Shown: in pieces, positions 1-10,896 of the stretch
Numbering within the stretch: the stretch's first letter is position 1
Layout of the letters: the number at the start of each line of letters is the position of its first letter
Source of the DNA: Nocardia sp. NBC_01503
GTDB taxonomy: Bacteria > Actinomycetota > Actinomycetes > Mycobacteriales > Mycobacteriaceae
Direction of reading: 5' to 3'
DNA: 64,000 bases
Assembly (NCBI RefSeq): GCF_036327755.1
Contig: NZ_CP109596.1
Span: 3,286,001-3,350,000, forward strand
Notes under the pieces: generated by a model
Seen by the model: the letters and a program-made list of their open reading frames with translations, nothing else
Database searches by the model: none
Told to the model about the DNA's origin: nothing
Program-made: the position numbers and the translations under genes

Positions 1-1
1 T

Positions 2-649
2 ATCGGCAAAGCCGGTGCGCCCGTGGTGGTTTCCCAAGGGCAGCTGTACCCCGACTGGCTCGTGGCCCGAGGGTTGTTGAACGCCGAGCAGATCGACAAC
101 TCCTACGACAACGGCCCGTCCCGCTTCGTCGCCGATCCCTCCTTCGCCCAGCAGGGCTTCGTCAACTCCGAGCCGTACGTCTATGAGCACGAGGTGAAGG
201 CGTGGAACAAGCCGGTCGGCTACCAACTGCTGCGTGATGTCGGCTACGAGGGCTATGCCCGCACCGTGAATGTCCGCAAGGACAAGCTGAACGAACTGCG
301 GCCCTGCCTGCGGAAGCTGGTTCCCATGATCCAAAGGTCCACAGCACAATTCCGCGCCGACCCGAGCCATGTCGATGACGTTGTCGTGGATGTGGTCGCC
401 AAGAGCGCCAACTTCACCCCGTACAGCGCGGGCCAGGCCGCCTTCGGCTCCAAAACCCTCATCGACAGCGGACTCGTCGGCGCCGACACCGACGGTGTGA
501 TCGGCAGTTTCGACGAGGCCCGGGTGCAGCGCGTCATCGACGAATTCGCGCCCATTCTGCGCAAGGGCGGTGCGAATGTCCCCGCCGGGCTCAGCACACA
601 CGACCTTGTCGACAAGGAGTTCCTCGACACCACCGTCACCGCCGGCTGA
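2..649 (+). CDS. ABC transporter substrate-binding protein, NMT1/THI5-like (5' truncated by window)
   Basis: The reading frame is already open at the window edge, so the N-terminus with its signal peptide lies outside; a GTG at 23 is only an internal valine. About 215 C-terminal residues are visible. The pattern of an early SQGQLYPDW block, a middle segment with YVYEHEVKAWNKPVGY and a late FDEARVQRVIDEF helix fits solute-binding proteins of the NMT1/THI5 type, which deliver small organic ligands to an ABC permease outside the membrane. The ligand cannot be read. The next gene, an Fe(II)/2-oxoglutarate-type dioxygenase, starts 32 bases downstream on the same strand, so uptake and oxidation of one compound is a reasonable inference. 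Family assignment is moderately sure; substrate unknown. Confidence 0.7.
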   Translation: MGKAGAPVVVSQGQLYPDWLVARGLLNAEQIDNSYDNGPSRFVADPSFAQQGFVNSEPYVYEHEVKAWNKPVGYQLLRDVGYEGYARTVNVRKDKLNELRPCLRKLVPMIQRSTAQFRADPSHVDDVVVDVVAKSANFTPYSAGQAAFGSKTLIDSGLVGADTDGVIGSFDEARVQRVIDEFAPILRKGGANVPAGLSTHDLVDKEFLDTTVTAG

Positions 650-681
650 CCAACGAAATCATCTACCGGACAAGGATTCCC

Positions 682-1665
682 ATGAGCAACGACACCGCAG
701 AAGTCGCCCGCGAGAAGCAGATGGGCGGGCTCGGAGCCGAGGCCGTCCGCGATATCGCCATTATCGACCTAGGCGACTTCGACAATCGCCGCGCCGAGAT
801 CACCGACCAGCTCTGGACCGCCGCCACCGAGATCGGCTTCTTCCAACTCTCAGGCCACGGTATCCCGCAGGAACAGATGGACGCCGTATTCGCCCTCACC
901 GCGGACTTCTTCGCCCTCCCGGAGCCGGTGAAGGCACAGTACCCGCTGGTCAAAGCCGACAATGCGGGATGGGAGAGCCTGAGTCAGGTGCGCCCCTCCA
1001 TCGGCGTCCCGGACCAGAAGGAGTCCTACCAGATCACCCGGCCGCATATGACCGGCCGCTGGCCCAGCGAGCGGGAACTCGCCGGATTCACCACCGCCAT
1101 ACTGGATTTCGAATACAGCTGCTGGCAGGTCGCCATGCGGGTGCTGTCCTGCTTCGCCGACCGGCTCGGCCTGCCGCGTGAACACTTCACCGCCGCACAC
1201 GATCCCGGCTCCGAGCAGTATCAATCCACGCTGCGGCTACTGCACTACTTCGCCGTCCCGCCCGAACTGCGCGATGTCCCGGGCCGCTGGCGGGCGGGCG
1301 CGCACACCGATTTCGACTGCCTCACACTGCTTTTCCAGCGCGACGGCCAGGGCGGCCTGCAGGTGTGCCCCGGTAAGGAGATGGCCGAACAGCAGTGGAC
1401 CTCCATCACCCCGTCCTCCGCGCTCATCACCTGCAATATCGGTGACATGCTCACCCGCTGGAGCGATGACCTGCTGCCCTCGAACTTCCACCGGGTCCGC
1501 AGTCCGGGGCGGGACGAATACCAGGGCGATCGCTACAGCATCGCCTACTTCGCCCAGGCCGACCGCGACGCCGTGATCCAGGGCCCGCGAGGCGTCTACC
1601 CGCCGGTCACCGCCGCCGACTTCCTCGCCGAGCGCGTGCGCGCCAACTACCGGCCGCAAGGGTAA
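682..1665 (+). CDS. Isopenicillin N synthase-like Fe(II)/2-oxoglutarate-dependent dioxygenase
   Basis: A 327-residue soluble enzyme of the IPNS/2OG-Fe(II) oxygenase family. The N-terminal DIOX_N part carries EIGFFQLSGHGIP (about residues 50-62). The double-stranded beta-helix core has the metal triad H208-x-D210 (in GAHTDFD) and H270 (in NFHRVRSP), plus the co-substrate anchor R284-Y-S286. These residues make it very likely active. The substrate is not readable: the family includes ring-forming, hydroxylating and catabolic oxygenases. It sits between a transporter binding protein and a GntR regulator with short gaps (32 and 27 bases), so the three probably form one catabolic operon rather than an antibiotic pathway. 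True penicillin synthesis is not suggested, since no ACV synthetase is present. Confidence 0.85.
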   Translation: MSNDTAEVAREKQMGGLGAEAVRDIAIIDLGDFDNRRAEITDQLWTAATEIGFFQLSGHGIPQEQMDAVFALTADFFALPEPVKAQYPLVKADNAGWESLSQVRPSIGVPDQKESYQITRPHMTGRWPSERELAGFTTAILDFEYSCWQVAMRVLSCFADRLGLPREHFTAAHDPGSEQYQSTLRLLHYFAVPPELRDVPGRWRAGAHTDFDCLTLLFQRDGQGGLQVCPGKEMAEQQWTSITPSSALITCNIGDMLTRWSDDLLPSNFHRVRSPGRDEYQGDRYSIAYFAQADRDAVIQGPRGVYPPVTAADFLAERVRANYRPQG

Positions 1666-1692
1666 TTTCATCTCGATCAGGAAAGGACCGCC

Positions 1693-2337
1693 ATGACCGA
1701 ACCGGACAGCGAGCTGCTCGGCCCCTCCGTGCACCGGCAGCTGCGCCAGCTCGTGCTCTCCGGTGAACTGGAACCGGGCGCACCGCTGAGCGTGCTGGCC
1801 CTGTCCGCGCGGCTCGGGGTGAGCCGCAGTCCGGTTCGCGAAGCGGTACAGCAGCTCATCTACGAGGGCCTGGCCGTGAATGTCCCGCACGCGGGCGCAC
1901 GCGTCGCCGTGGTGGACGACGACCAGATCCGTGATGTCCTCGCCGTCCGCTCCGTCCTGGACGGGCTGGCGGCCGCCGGGGCCGCCACCCGGGTCACCGA
2001 ATTCGACCTCGGCAAACTCACCGCCATGCTCTCCGCCCAGGACGACAACCTGCGCGACAATGCCGATCCGGCCCGGGACACCGTCCTGGACCTGGAGTTC
2101 CACACCTTCATCCGGGAACGCTCGGGCAACCGCACCCTCGCCGACGAACTATCCCGCCTCGAGGCCCAGGCCCACCTCTACCGCGGCGACCTCTGGACCC
2201 ACCCCCGTAACCGCCGCACCGCGCTGCGCGAACACCGTCGCATCCTCGAAGCCCTCGAATCCGGGCATCCGGGAGACGCCCGCGCGGCAGCCGAGGCACA
2301 CGTCTGCGGGCTGATCACCCGAATGGATCGGTTGTAG
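1693..2337 (+). CDS. GntR-family transcriptional regulator, FCD (FadR-like) subgroup
   Basis: A 214-residue regulator. The N-terminal winged helix-turn-helix (about residues 10-75) carries the signature LSARLGVSRSPVREAVQQL. The C-terminal all-helical FCD ligand domain (about 80-210) contains the spaced histidines usual for metal/carboxylate binding: LEFHTF near 136, REHRRI near 179 and AEAH near 201. ATG at 1693 follows the A/G-rich AGGAAAGG. It is co-directional with and close to the dioxygenase gene, so it probably senses a carboxylate intermediate of that pathway and controls the operon, possibly including itself. Family call is firm; ligand unknown. Confidence 0.88.
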   Translation: MTEPDSELLGPSVHRQLRQLVLSGELEPGAPLSVLALSARLGVSRSPVREAVQQLIYEGLAVNVPHAGARVAVVDDDQIRDVLAVRSVLDGLAAAGAATRVTEFDLGKLTAMLSAQDDNLRDNADPARDTVLDLEFHTFIRERSGNRTLADELSRLEAQAHLYRGDLWTHPRNRRTALREHRRILEALESGHPGDARAAAEAHVCGLITRMDRL

Positions 2338-2340
2338 CGC

Positions 2341-4177
<1,837 letters not shown>

Positions 4178-4267
4178 TCCGCCAGCCGGAAACCTCTGTG
4201 TGGCACGTTCTCCCACGTGACTGCCGCCACCGCCACCGCACCGCCCCCTTCCGGTACCGTCCAGAGC

Positions 4268-4915
4268 ATGTACGCAGATGGTTCGCGGCCGTCTCGATTC
4301 TGGACTGACGGAGCGGGGGAGCGCAGCGGAGGAGCGGAGGAGGGAAGAATCGAGACCTCAGGGCCGCGAACCCGCCCCGGAGCGGGGCGCAGGGGCAAGA
4401 TAGGCATTGTGTTGAGCCTCGCGCTGCTGCTGTCGGCCTGTGGGGGAAGTAGTGATTCGGACACCCCGAGCGGACCTCTGCGCCCACCCCCGAAGGTGGC
4501 GACGCTGGGTCCGTTCGTGGGCGAATGCGGCCACCTCACCGACGACGAAGTGCGCGATCTCGGCGGGTTGGGCTCGGTCTCCACGGTCTTCAAGAACGCG
4601 GTCGGGTGCAATTGGCAGGCCGCCGGAATGACCTCGGCCAGCGTCACTTTCGCCTCCTATCGGGGCAGCCCCATCGACCGCGAGAAGGCGTGGGTGGCCA
4701 GCGTCGGCCGTAATCCGCAGACCATCGATGTCGGCGGTAAGAAGGGCTTCCAGGCACTGGACCCGCGCGGCAGCGTCTGCGATCTCGCGGTGCAGTTGGA
4801 CGACGACTTCTTCGAATGGTCCATGTCCTACGGCGTCTTCGGTGCGGGCAATCTGGGCAATCCCTGCGACCGCACCCACAAGATGGCCGAACTGACCGTG
4901 CAGCGTCTCGGATGA
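4268..4915 (+). CDS. DUF3558 lipoprotein with repeat-derived N-terminus
   Basis: The C-terminal ~150 residues match the actinobacterial DUF3558 lipoprotein pattern: ECGHLTDDEV, a single central GCNW, and late CDLAVQLDDDFF and NPCDRTHKMAELTV, with paired cysteines. The lipobox LLLSACGG follows a hydrophobic stretch. The start is unclear. ATG 4268 (used here) and GTG 4217 both place a dispersed hairpin repeat (4280-4402) in the coding region, giving ~47 or more odd residues before the signal. GTG 4409 would leave a very short signal lacking basic residues. The basic GRRGK just before the signal is encoded by the repeat's 3' tail. Function unknown; probably anchored outside the membrane. It overlaps the reading of a second DUF3558 gene downstream, so the pair is likely one operon. 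Confidence 0.7.
   Translation: MYADGSRPSRFWTDGAGERSGGAEEGRIETSGPRTRPGAGRRGKIGIVLSLALLLSACGGSSDSDTPSGPLRPPPKVATLGPFVGECGHLTDDEVRDLGGLGSVSTVFKNAVGCNWQAAGMTSASVTFASYRGSPIDREKAWVASVGRNPQTIDVGGKKGFQALDPRGSVCDLAVQLDDDFFEWSMSYGVFGAGNLGNPCDRTHKMAELTVQRLG
4280..4402. repeat. Dispersed hairpin repeat, copy 1
   Basis: The left arm 4281-4301 pairs perfectly with two blocks on the right: 11 bases at 4346-4356 and 10 bases at 4362-4371, leaving a 5-base bulge at 4357-4361. The ~44-base loop is purine-rich (GGAGCGCAGCGGAGGAGCGG). A smaller 7+3+7 hairpin (CGCCCCG GAG CGGGGCG) sits in the 3' tail at about 4373-4389. A second copy lies at 24283-24428. Confidence 0.85.
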
Positions 4916-4929
4916 GGGGGAGTACGGGG

Positions 4930-5487
4930 ATGCGGCGAACTCGGGGTGCGGTGCTGCTCGCGGCACTCGCGCTCAGCACCGCGGTCGCCGGTTGCGGCAA
5001 TACCGTGCCCGGCACCGCCCTGCCCGCCGGCGGCACCACCACCGACAACGGCGGCAAGATCAATACCAACTTCGACAAGCTGCTGCGCGAATGCGAGGTC
5101 GTCTCCGCCGACGACATCGGCAAGACCGTCGGTGAGGGCACCTACGCGAGCCCCTCGTTCAACGGCGCGGTCTGTATGTGGGATCTGTCCGGCGGATCAT
5201 CCGGCAGCGGCATGGTGACCCTCAGCTGGTACGAGGAGGGTTCGCTCGCGAACGAGAAGTCCAATAACGATCGCCTGGGCTATGTGACCAATGACATAAC
5301 CGTGCAGGGTCGTCGTTCCCTGGAGACCCATCGCCCCAATGACCCGGATTCGTGCGGTGTCAGCGCACCCGCCGCGGACACCGGAATCGTGGGCTGGTGG
5401 GTGAACTATCGCGCCGGTTCCAGCCACGGCGATCCGTGCGAAGCGGCCCGCAAGCTGGTGGAGTTGACCCTCAACCTTGCGCGATAA
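4930..5487 (+). CDS. DUF3558 lipoprotein
   Basis: A 185-residue secreted lipoprotein. The signal peptide MRRTRGAVLLAALALSTAVAGC ends in lipobox VAGC with the lipidated Cys at residue 22, then a Gly/Thr-rich linker and a DUF3558 domain (about 40-183) with ECEVVSADDIG, AVCMWDLSG, DSCGVSAPAAD and a final DPCEAARKLVELTL. ATG 4930 is preceded by GAGGGGGAG; an ATG at 4912 overlapping the previous stop is possible but would spoil the signal peptide. This is a tandem paralogue of the gene ending at 4915. Function of the family is unknown. Confidence 0.85.
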   Translation: MRRTRGAVLLAALALSTAVAGCGNTVPGTALPAGGTTTDNGGKINTNFDKLLRECEVVSADDIGKTVGEGTYASPSFNGAVCMWDLSGGSSGSGMVTLSWYEEGSLANEKSNNDRLGYVTNDITVQGRRSLETHRPNDPDSCGVSAPAADTGIVGWWVNYRAGSSHGDPCEAARKLVELTLNLAR

Positions 5488-5767
5488 CCGCTCTACCAGG
5501 CCCGGTTCCCGGACCCCTTTTTGCCCCCTGTAAAGGGTGCGGGTATCGTGGACCGCTGTGCCCGGAAGCATTCGGGCAGGTTTGTGCGCAGTACGTAGGC
5601 CAGCGAGAGCGGCTGACCGTTCCAGCGTGCCCGGATTTCGGACACCGCGCTGCGTATGACACGCCCGACCTCGTGGCGAGGAAATGCCACGGGAACTGGG
5701 CGAAAAGCTCGAATGACCAAGACATGAAGTTCCAGACACCTGGTTACTAAATAAGGAAAGCCGGTCT
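5488..5767. promoter_or_regulatory. Leader/promoter region of the rpsL operon
   Basis: 280 bases with no credible gene between the lipoprotein stop and rpsL. It should contain the promoter of the str operon. I cannot fix a -35/-10 pair with confidence. An A/T-richer stretch just before rpsL ends in AAGGAAAG, the likely ribosome site about 9 bases before its ATG. Confidence 0.5.
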
Positions 5768-6142
5768 ATGCCAACCATCAACCAGCTGGTCCGCAAGGGT
5801 CGTCGCGACAAGGTCTCCAAGACCAAGACTGCGGCCCTGAAGGGGAGCCCGCAGCGTCGTGGCGTGTGCACCCGCGTGTACACCACGACCCCGAAGAAGC
5901 CGAACTCCGCGCTGCGTAAGGTCGCGCGTGTTCGCCTGACCAGCGCGGTCGAGGTCACGGCGTACATCCCCGGCGAGGGCCACAACCTGCAGGAGCACTC
6001 GATGGTGCTCGTCCGCGGCGGTCGTGTGAAGGACCTCCCCGGTGTGCGCTACAAGATCATCCGCGGTTCGCTCGATACCCAGGGCGTGAAGAACCGCAAG
6101 CAGGCTCGCAGCCGCTACGGCGCCAAGAAGGAGAAGAGCTGA
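5768..6142 (+). CDS. rpsL: 30S ribosomal protein S12
   Basis: A 124-residue protein of normal length starting [12 protein letters not shown]. Conserved blocks include [21 protein letters not shown] (the decoding-centre loop with the lysine known for streptomycin resistance in the wild type as K) and the second streptomycin-linked loop [17 protein letters not shown]. Both loops read as wild type, with Lys in TTTPKKPNS and Lys in GRVKDLPG, so no classical streptomycin-resistance change is visible. First gene of the str cluster, one base ahead of rpsG. Confidence 0.99.
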   Translation: MPTINQLVRKGRRDKVSKTKTAALKGSPQRRGVCTRVYTTTPKKPNSALRKVARVRLTSAVEVTAYIPGEGHNLQEHSMVLVRGGRVKDLPGVRYKIIRGSLDTQGVKNRKQARSRYGAKKEKS

Positions 6143-6143
6143 T

Positions 6144-6614
6144 ATGCCACGCAAGGGCCCCGCACCCAAGCGTCCGCTGATCAACGACCCGGTCTACGGG
6201 TCCCCGCTGGTCACTCAGCTGGTCAACAAGATCCTGCTGGACGGCAAGAAGTCCACCGCCGAGCGCATCGTCTACGGCGCCCTCGAGCAGGCGCGCGAGA
6301 AGACCGGCACCGATCCGGTCGTCACCCTCAAGCGCGCGCTGGACAACGTCAAGCCCGCCCTGGAGGTGAAGCCCCGCCGCGTCGGTGGCGCCACCTACCA
6401 GGTGCCGGTCGAGGTCCGTCCGGGCCGCTCCAACACCCTGGCGCTGCGCTGGCTGGTCAACTACTCCCGCGCCCGTCGCGAGAAGACCATGATCGAGCGT
6501 CTCGCCAATGAGCTCCTCGACGCCAGCAATGGCCTGGGCGCTTCGGTGAAGCGTCGCGAGGACACCCACAAGATGGCCGAGTCGAACCGGGCCTTCGCGC
6601 ACTACCGCTGGTGA
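6144..6614 (+). CDS. rpsG: 30S ribosomal protein S7
   Basis: A 156-residue primary 16S rRNA-binding protein of the small-subunit head. It begins [20 protein letters not shown] and ends with NRAFAHYRW, the usual long C-terminal helix and tail. It directly follows rpsL with almost no gap and shares its transcript. S7 is a known translational repressor of this operon in other bacteria; whether that holds here is not visible. Confidence 0.99.
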   Translation: MPRKGPAPKRPLINDPVYGSPLVTQLVNKILLDGKKSTAERIVYGALEQAREKTGTDPVVTLKRALDNVKPALEVKPRRVGGATYQVPVEVRPGRSNTLALRWLVNYSRARREKTMIERLANELLDASNGLGASVKRREDTHKMAESNRAFAHYRW

Positions 6615-6663
6615 TTGGACACCCGGCCCCTCCGTTCGGATGGTCCGGGAGTCGAGTCACAGT

Positions 6664-6691
6664 CCGGCGCGGCACCTACCCGCCGCGCCGG
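6664..6691. promoter_or_regulatory. Stem-loop between rpsG and fusA
   Basis: Perfect 9-base arms CCGGCGCGG and CCGCGCCGG with a 10-base loop. It lies 50 bases after rpsG, with a TTGACA hexamer at 6695-6700 just after it. No T-tract follows, so it may be an attenuator or a partial terminator ahead of a separate fusA promoter (inference). No convincing -10 element was found at the usual spacing. Confidence 0.45.
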
Positions 6692-6771
6692 GCGTTGACA
6701 CAGTGATGACCGCTGGAGAAGCCAGGGTCGTTCCCGAAGATCCCAACTAGCTACGAGCGGGGAAGATTTCC

Positions 6772-8877
6772 GTGGCACAGGACGTGCTCACCGACCTCAA
6801 CAGGGTCCGCAACATCGGCATCATGGCGCACATCGATGCCGGTAAGACGACGACCACCGAACGCATCCTCTTCTACACCGGCATCACGTACAAGATCGGT
6901 GAGGTGCACGACGGTGCAGCCACCATGGACTGGATGGCCCAGGAGCAGGAACGCGGCATCACGATCACGTCGGCCGCGACGACCTGTTACTGGAATGACA
7001 ACCAGATCAACATCATCGACACCCCCGGGCACGTCGACTTCACCGTCGAGGTGGAGCGTTCGCTCCGCGTCCTCGACGGCGCCGTCGCGGTGTTCGACGG
7101 TAAAGAAGGTGTTGAGCCGCAGTCCGAGCAGGTGTGGCGTCAGGCCGACAAGTACGACGTTCCGCGTATCTGCTTTGTCAACAAGATGGACAAGCTGGGT
7201 GCGGACTTCTACTTCACCGTCCAGACCATCAAGGATCGCCTGGGCGCCCGCCCGCTGGTGATCCAGCTTCCGATCGGCGCCGAGGATACCTTCGAGGGCA
7301 TCGTCGACCTGGTCGAGAACAACGCCAAGGTGTGGCGTGGCGAGACCAAGCTCGGCGAGCAGTACGAGGTCGTCGAGATCCCGGCCGATCTCAAGGAGCG
7401 CGCCGAGCAGTACCGTCAGGAACTGCTCGAGACCGTCGCCGAGTCGGACGAGTCGCTGCTGGAGAAGTTCTTCGGTGGTGAGGAGCTCTCGATCGAGGAG
7501 ATCAAGGGCGCCATCCGCAAGATGACCGTCAACTCCGAGCTCTACCCGGTGCTGTGCGGTTCGGCGTTCAAGAACAAGGGCGTTCAGCCCATGCTCGACG
7601 CCGTCATCGATTACCTGCCCTCGCCGCTGGATGTCGAGTCCGTGTCGGGCCACGCGCCCAACAAGGAAGACGAGATCCTGGTCCGCAAGCCGTCCGTGGA
7701 CGAGCCTTTCGCGGCCCTGGCGTTCAAGATCGCGACGCACCCGTTCTTCGGCAAGCTGACCTACGTCCGCGTCTACTCGGGCAAGGTCGACTCCGGTGCT
7801 CAGGTCGTCAACGCGACCAAGGGCAAGAAGGAGCGTCTGGGCAAGCTGTTCCAGATGCACTCCAACAAGGAGAACCCGGTCCCCGAGGCCGTTGCCGGTC
7901 ACATCTACGCGGTCATCGGCCTGAAGGACACCACCACCGGTGACACCCTCTGTGACGCGCAGAACCAGATCGTGCTCGAGTCCATGACCTTCCCGGACCC
8001 GGTTATCCAGGTCGCGATCGAGCCGAAGACCAAGGCCGATCAGGAGAAGCTGGGCGGCGCGATCCAGAAGTTCGCCGAAGAGGATCCGACCTTCAATGTG
8101 AAGCTGGATCAGGAGACCGGCCAGACCATCATCGGTGGTATGGGCGAGCTCCAGCTCGACATCTACGTGGACCGCATGAAGCGCGAGTTCAAGGTCGAGG
8201 CGAACATCGGTAAGCCGCAGGTCGCGTACCGCGAGACCATCACCAAGGCTGTCGAGAAGCACGAGTACACCCACAAGAAGCAGACCGGTGGCTCGGGCCA
8301 GTTCGCCCGCGTGATCATCGCTCTGGAGCCGTTGACCGACGCCGAGGACGGCGCGACCTACGAGTTCCAGAACAAGGTCACCGGTGGTCGCGTGCCGCGC
8401 GAGTACATCCCCTCTGTTGACGCAGGTATGCAGGACGCCATGCAGTACGGCGTGCTCGCGGGCTTCCCGCTGGTCAACATTCGGGCCTCGCTGCTCGACG
8501 GCGCCTACCACGAGGTCGACTCCTCGGAAATGGCGTTCAAGATCGCCGGTTCCGCGGCCCTCAAGGAAGCGGCTCGCAAGGCCGGTCCGGTGATTCTCGA
8601 GCCGCTCATGGCGGTCGAGGTCATCACGCCCGAGGACTACATGGGCGAAGTGATCGGCGACCTGAACTCTCGCCGTGGCCAGATCCAGGCCATGGAGGAG
8701 CGCAGTGGTGCCCGTGTCGTCAAGGCGCTGGTTCCGCTTTCGGAGATGTTCGGCTACATCGGTGACCTGCGGTCCAAGACCCAGGGCCGGGCCAACTTCT
8801 CCATGGTGTTCAATTCGTACGCAGAGGTTCCGGCCAATGTGTCGAAGGAGATCATCGCCAAGGCGACCGGCGAATAA
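6772..8877 (+). CDS. fusA: Elongation factor G
   Basis: A 701-residue translocation GTPase with GTG start after GGGGAAG. G-domain motifs are intact: [15 protein letters not shown] (P-loop), [11 protein letters not shown] (switch I end), [20 protein letters not shown] (G3) and VNKMDKLG (G4). Domains II-V follow, with the family IV/V blocks [17 protein letters not shown] and [13 protein letters not shown]. It acts with the ribosome at translocation and recycling. Part of the conserved rpsL-rpsG-fusA-tuf order. Confidence 0.99.
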   Translation: MAQDVLTDLNRVRNIGIMAHIDAGKTTTTERILFYTGITYKIGEVHDGAATMDWMAQEQERGITITSAATTCYWNDNQINIIDTPGHVDFTVEVERSLRVLDGAVAVFDGKEGVEPQSEQVWRQADKYDVPRICFVNKMDKLGADFYFTVQTIKDRLGARPLVIQLPIGAEDTFEGIVDLVENNAKVWRGETKLGEQYEVVEIPADLKERAEQYRQELLETVAESDESLLEKFFGGEELSIEEIKGAIRKMTVNSELYPVLCGSAFKNKGVQPMLDAVIDYLPSPLDVESVSGHAPNKEDEILVRKPSVDEPFAALAFKIATHPFFGKLTYVRVYSGKVDSGAQVVNATKGKKERLGKLFQMHSNKENPVPEAVAGHIYAVIGLKDTTTGDTLCDAQNQIVLESMTFPDPVIQVAIEPKTKADQEKLGGAIQKFAEEDPTFNVKLDQETGQTIIGGMGELQLDIYVDRMKREFKVEANIGKPQVAYRETITKAVEKHEYTHKKQTGGSGQFARVIIALEPLTDAEDGATYEFQNKVTGGRVPREYIPSVDAGMQDAMQYGVLAGFPLVNIRASLLDGAYHEVDSSEMAFKIAGSAALKEAARKAGPVILEPLMAVEVITPEDYMGEVIGDLNSRRGQIQAMEERSGARVVKALVPLSEMFGYIGDLRSKTQGRANFSMVFNSYAEVPANVSKEIIAKATGE

Positions 8878-8958
8878 GTCGGTTTCCAGTTCGACCCCCT
8901 GTAATACAAACCGCACTGCTGCAAAAAAGCACGCACTAACTAGTCCAGGAGGACAACA

Positions 8959-10149
8959 GTGGCGAAGGCGAAGTTCGAGCGGACGAAGCCCCACGTCAAC
9001 ATCGGCACCATTGGTCACGTCGACCACGGCAAGACCACGCTGACCGCGGCGATCACCAAGGTGCTGGCTGACAAGTACCCGGACCTGAACGCGGCCTTCG
9101 CGTTCGACCAGATCGACAAGGCTCCGGAGGAGAAGGCTCGTGGTATCACGATCAACATCTCCCACGTCGAGTACCAGACCGAGAAGCGTCACTACGCCCA
9201 CGTCGACGCCCCGGGCCACGCTGACTACATCAAGAACATGATCACCGGTGCGGCCCAGATGGATGGCGCCATCCTCGTGGTCGCCGCCACCGATGGCCCG
9301 ATGCCCCAGACTCGCGAGCACGTGCTGCTCGCCCGTCAGGTCGGCGTGCCCTACATCCTGGTCGCGCTGAACAAGTCGGACATGGTCGACGACGAGGAAA
9401 TCCTCGAGCTCGTCGAGATGGAGGTCCGCGAACTGCTGGCCGCCCAGGAGTTCGACGAGGATGCGCCGGTCGTGCGCGTCTCCGGTCTGAAGGCGCTCGA
9501 GGGCGACCCGAAGTGGACCGAGTCCATCGTCGAGCTGATGAACGCGGTCGACGAGTCCATCCCGGACCCGGTTCGTGAGACCGAGAAGCCGTTCCTCATG
9601 CCGATCGAGGACGTGTTCACCATCACCGGTCGTGGCACCGTCGTCACCGGTCGTATCGAGCGCGGCATCATCAACGTGAACGAGGAAGTCGAGATCGTCG
9701 GCATTCGTGAGAAGACCACGAAGACCACGATCACCGGCATCGAGATGTTCCGTAAGCTGCTCGACAACGGCCAGGCGGGCGACAACGTCGGTCTGCTGGT
9801 TCGTGGCATCAAGCGTGAAGATGTCGAGCGCGGCCAGGTCGTCGTGAAGCCGGGCACCACCACTCCGCACACGGAGTTCGAGGGCCAGGCGTACATCCTG
9901 TCGAAGGACGAGGGCGGCCGCCACACCCCGTTCTTCAACAACTACCGCCCGCAGTTCTACTTCCGCACCACGGACGTGACCGGCGTCGTTACCCTCCCCG
10001 AGGGCACCGAGATGGTCATGCCCGGCGACAACACCGAGATGAGCGTCAAGCTCATCCAGCCGGTCGCCATGGAAGAGGGCCTGCGTTTCGCGATCCGTGA
10101 GGGTGGCCGCACCGTCGGTGCCGGTCGCGTCACCAAGATCAACAAGTAA
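8959..10149 (+). CDS. tuf: Elongation factor Tu
   Basis: A 396-residue GTPase that carries aminoacyl-tRNA to the ribosome. GTG start after AGGAGGA. Motifs [34 protein letters not shown] and [10 protein letters not shown] are intact; domain III ends [18 protein letters not shown]. The 81 bases after fusA contain only the ribosome site and a short A-rich stretch. Last gene of the cluster, followed by a clear terminator. Confidence 0.99.
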   Translation: MAKAKFERTKPHVNIGTIGHVDHGKTTLTAAITKVLADKYPDLNAAFAFDQIDKAPEEKARGITINISHVEYQTEKRHYAHVDAPGHADYIKNMITGAAQMDGAILVVAATDGPMPQTREHVLLARQVGVPYILVALNKSDMVDDEEILELVEMEVRELLAAQEFDEDAPVVRVSGLKALEGDPKWTESIVELMNAVDESIPDPVRETEKPFLMPIEDVFTITGRGTVVTGRIERGIINVNEEVEIVGIREKTTKTTITGIEMFRKLLDNGQAGDNVGLLVRGIKREDVERGQVVVKPGTTTPHTEFEGQAYILSKDEGGRHTPFFNNYRPQFYFRTTDVTGVVTLPEGTEMVMPGDNTEMSVKLIQPVAMEEGLRFAIREGGRTVGAGRVTKINK

Positions 10150-10165
10150 GACTTAGTTCTTACTG

Positions 10166-10199
10166 AAAGGGCCGTTCCCCTCCGGGGGAGCGGCCCTTT
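10166..10199 (+). terminator. Rho-independent terminator after tuf
   Basis: Stem AAAGGGCCG...CGGCCCTTT with an inner TCCCC/GGGGA continuation, starting 17 bases after the tuf stop. The trailing bases CGCTTTGC are only weakly T-rich, as is common in high-GC actinomycetes. Confidence 0.85.
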
Positions 10200-10261
10200 C
10201 GCTTTGCATACTCTGGCCATAACATCCAAGGCCGGTGCCCCCGCCTGGCGAGGGGGCTGAA

Positions 10262-10606
10262 ATGAGTCCGAAACGCGGCGACCGAGCCGCACCGCCTGCG
10301 ATCGGCCCGGAATTCGAAATCCGTTTTGCCACAGTGGAATCCGCTGCAGGATGGGAGGTACCGGCCCAGCAGGTTCCGGCAAACCTGCGCCGGGCGCTCC
10401 GAGTGGACCCGCGCGTGGCGCTGAATCCCGACCGTCAGCACCGCCTCAAAGGTGTTCTCGGATCAGCGATTTGGAAAGGTGCGACGCTGGAGCGCTGGCA
10501 ATATGAGGTCAGTGCGGGAGGCCGGATCTGGTATCTCATCGATGATGCGCGGGCCACCGTCTGGCCCACCTATGCCGGTGCCGGTCATCCGAAGAGCACC
10601 GACTGA
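10262..10606 (+). CDS. Small protein with RelE/ParE-like C-terminal pattern
   Basis: A 114-residue protein. ATG 10262 follows GAGGGGG at good spacing; a GTG at 10235 in the same frame is less likely. The C-terminal half (RLKGVLGSAIWKG, then WQYEVSAGGRIWYLIDD, then YAGAGHPKSTD) is reminiscent of the compact beta-sheet toxins of the RelE/ParE group, where a basic chain is followed by R-x-x-Y/W-x-I. The family is not certain and no antitoxin gene of the usual type precedes it. The convergent gene seven bases downstream is acidic but lies on the other strand. Treat as hypothetical. Confidence 0.6.
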   Translation: MSPKRGDRAAPPAIGPEFEIRFATVESAAGWEVPAQQVPANLRRALRVDPRVALNPDRQHRLKGVLGSAIWKGATLERWQYEVSAGGRIWYLIDDARATVWPTYAGAGHPKSTD

Positions 10607-10613
10607 TTCGAAT

Positions 10614-10856
10614 TCATCGGTCCGCAGGGTATTCGCGGTCGTGGGGTTCGTCCCGCCCGTAGATCGGGTCGCCATTGTCGTCGACCCAATCTGATATCGC
10701 TGTCCCCGAGACCATGCCGTCGGTGCCAGGCAAGACCGTCGTGGGCCGGTCGTCCGCGTAGGAGGCGGTCATGCGCGCCGCTTGCTCCCGATTGGCCGCG
10801 CTCACCTCCGGCTCGGGGATGGCCGGTCGTTCGTCCTCTCGTCCTGTTTCACTCAT
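10614..10856 (-). CDS. Small acidic hypothetical protein
   Basis: 80 residues, acidic and mostly polar (MSETGREDERPAIPEPEV... ending RDEPHDREYPADR), with no membrane segment and no recognised domain. It lies 40 bases downstream of the racemase-like gene on the same strand, so it may share its transcript. Its stop nearly meets the stop of the convergent small gene. The ribosome site ahead of ATG 10856 is weak, so the gene is plausible but not certain. Confidence 0.5.
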   Translation of the reverse strand: MSETGREDERPAIPEPEVSAANREQAARMTASYADDRPTTVLPGTDGMVSGTAISDWVDDNGDPIYGRDEPHDREYPADR

Positions 10857-10896
10857 GGTGATGACCTGCCCGTATCCGAGCAGGCCAAACGTCTGC

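Noticed and set aside
682..1665. Beta-lactam biosynthesis
   Set aside because: The enzyme is IPNS-like in fold, but no ACV synthetase or other penicillin or cephamycin gene is near, and the neighbours look catabolic.
6751..9924. A 1,057-residue open frame antisense to fusA and tuf
   Set aside because: It mirrors two essential, perfectly conserved genes. Its length comes from the G/C-rich third positions removing stops on the opposite strand, and its composition (Leu, Val, Asp, Arg, His) is typical of a shadow frame.
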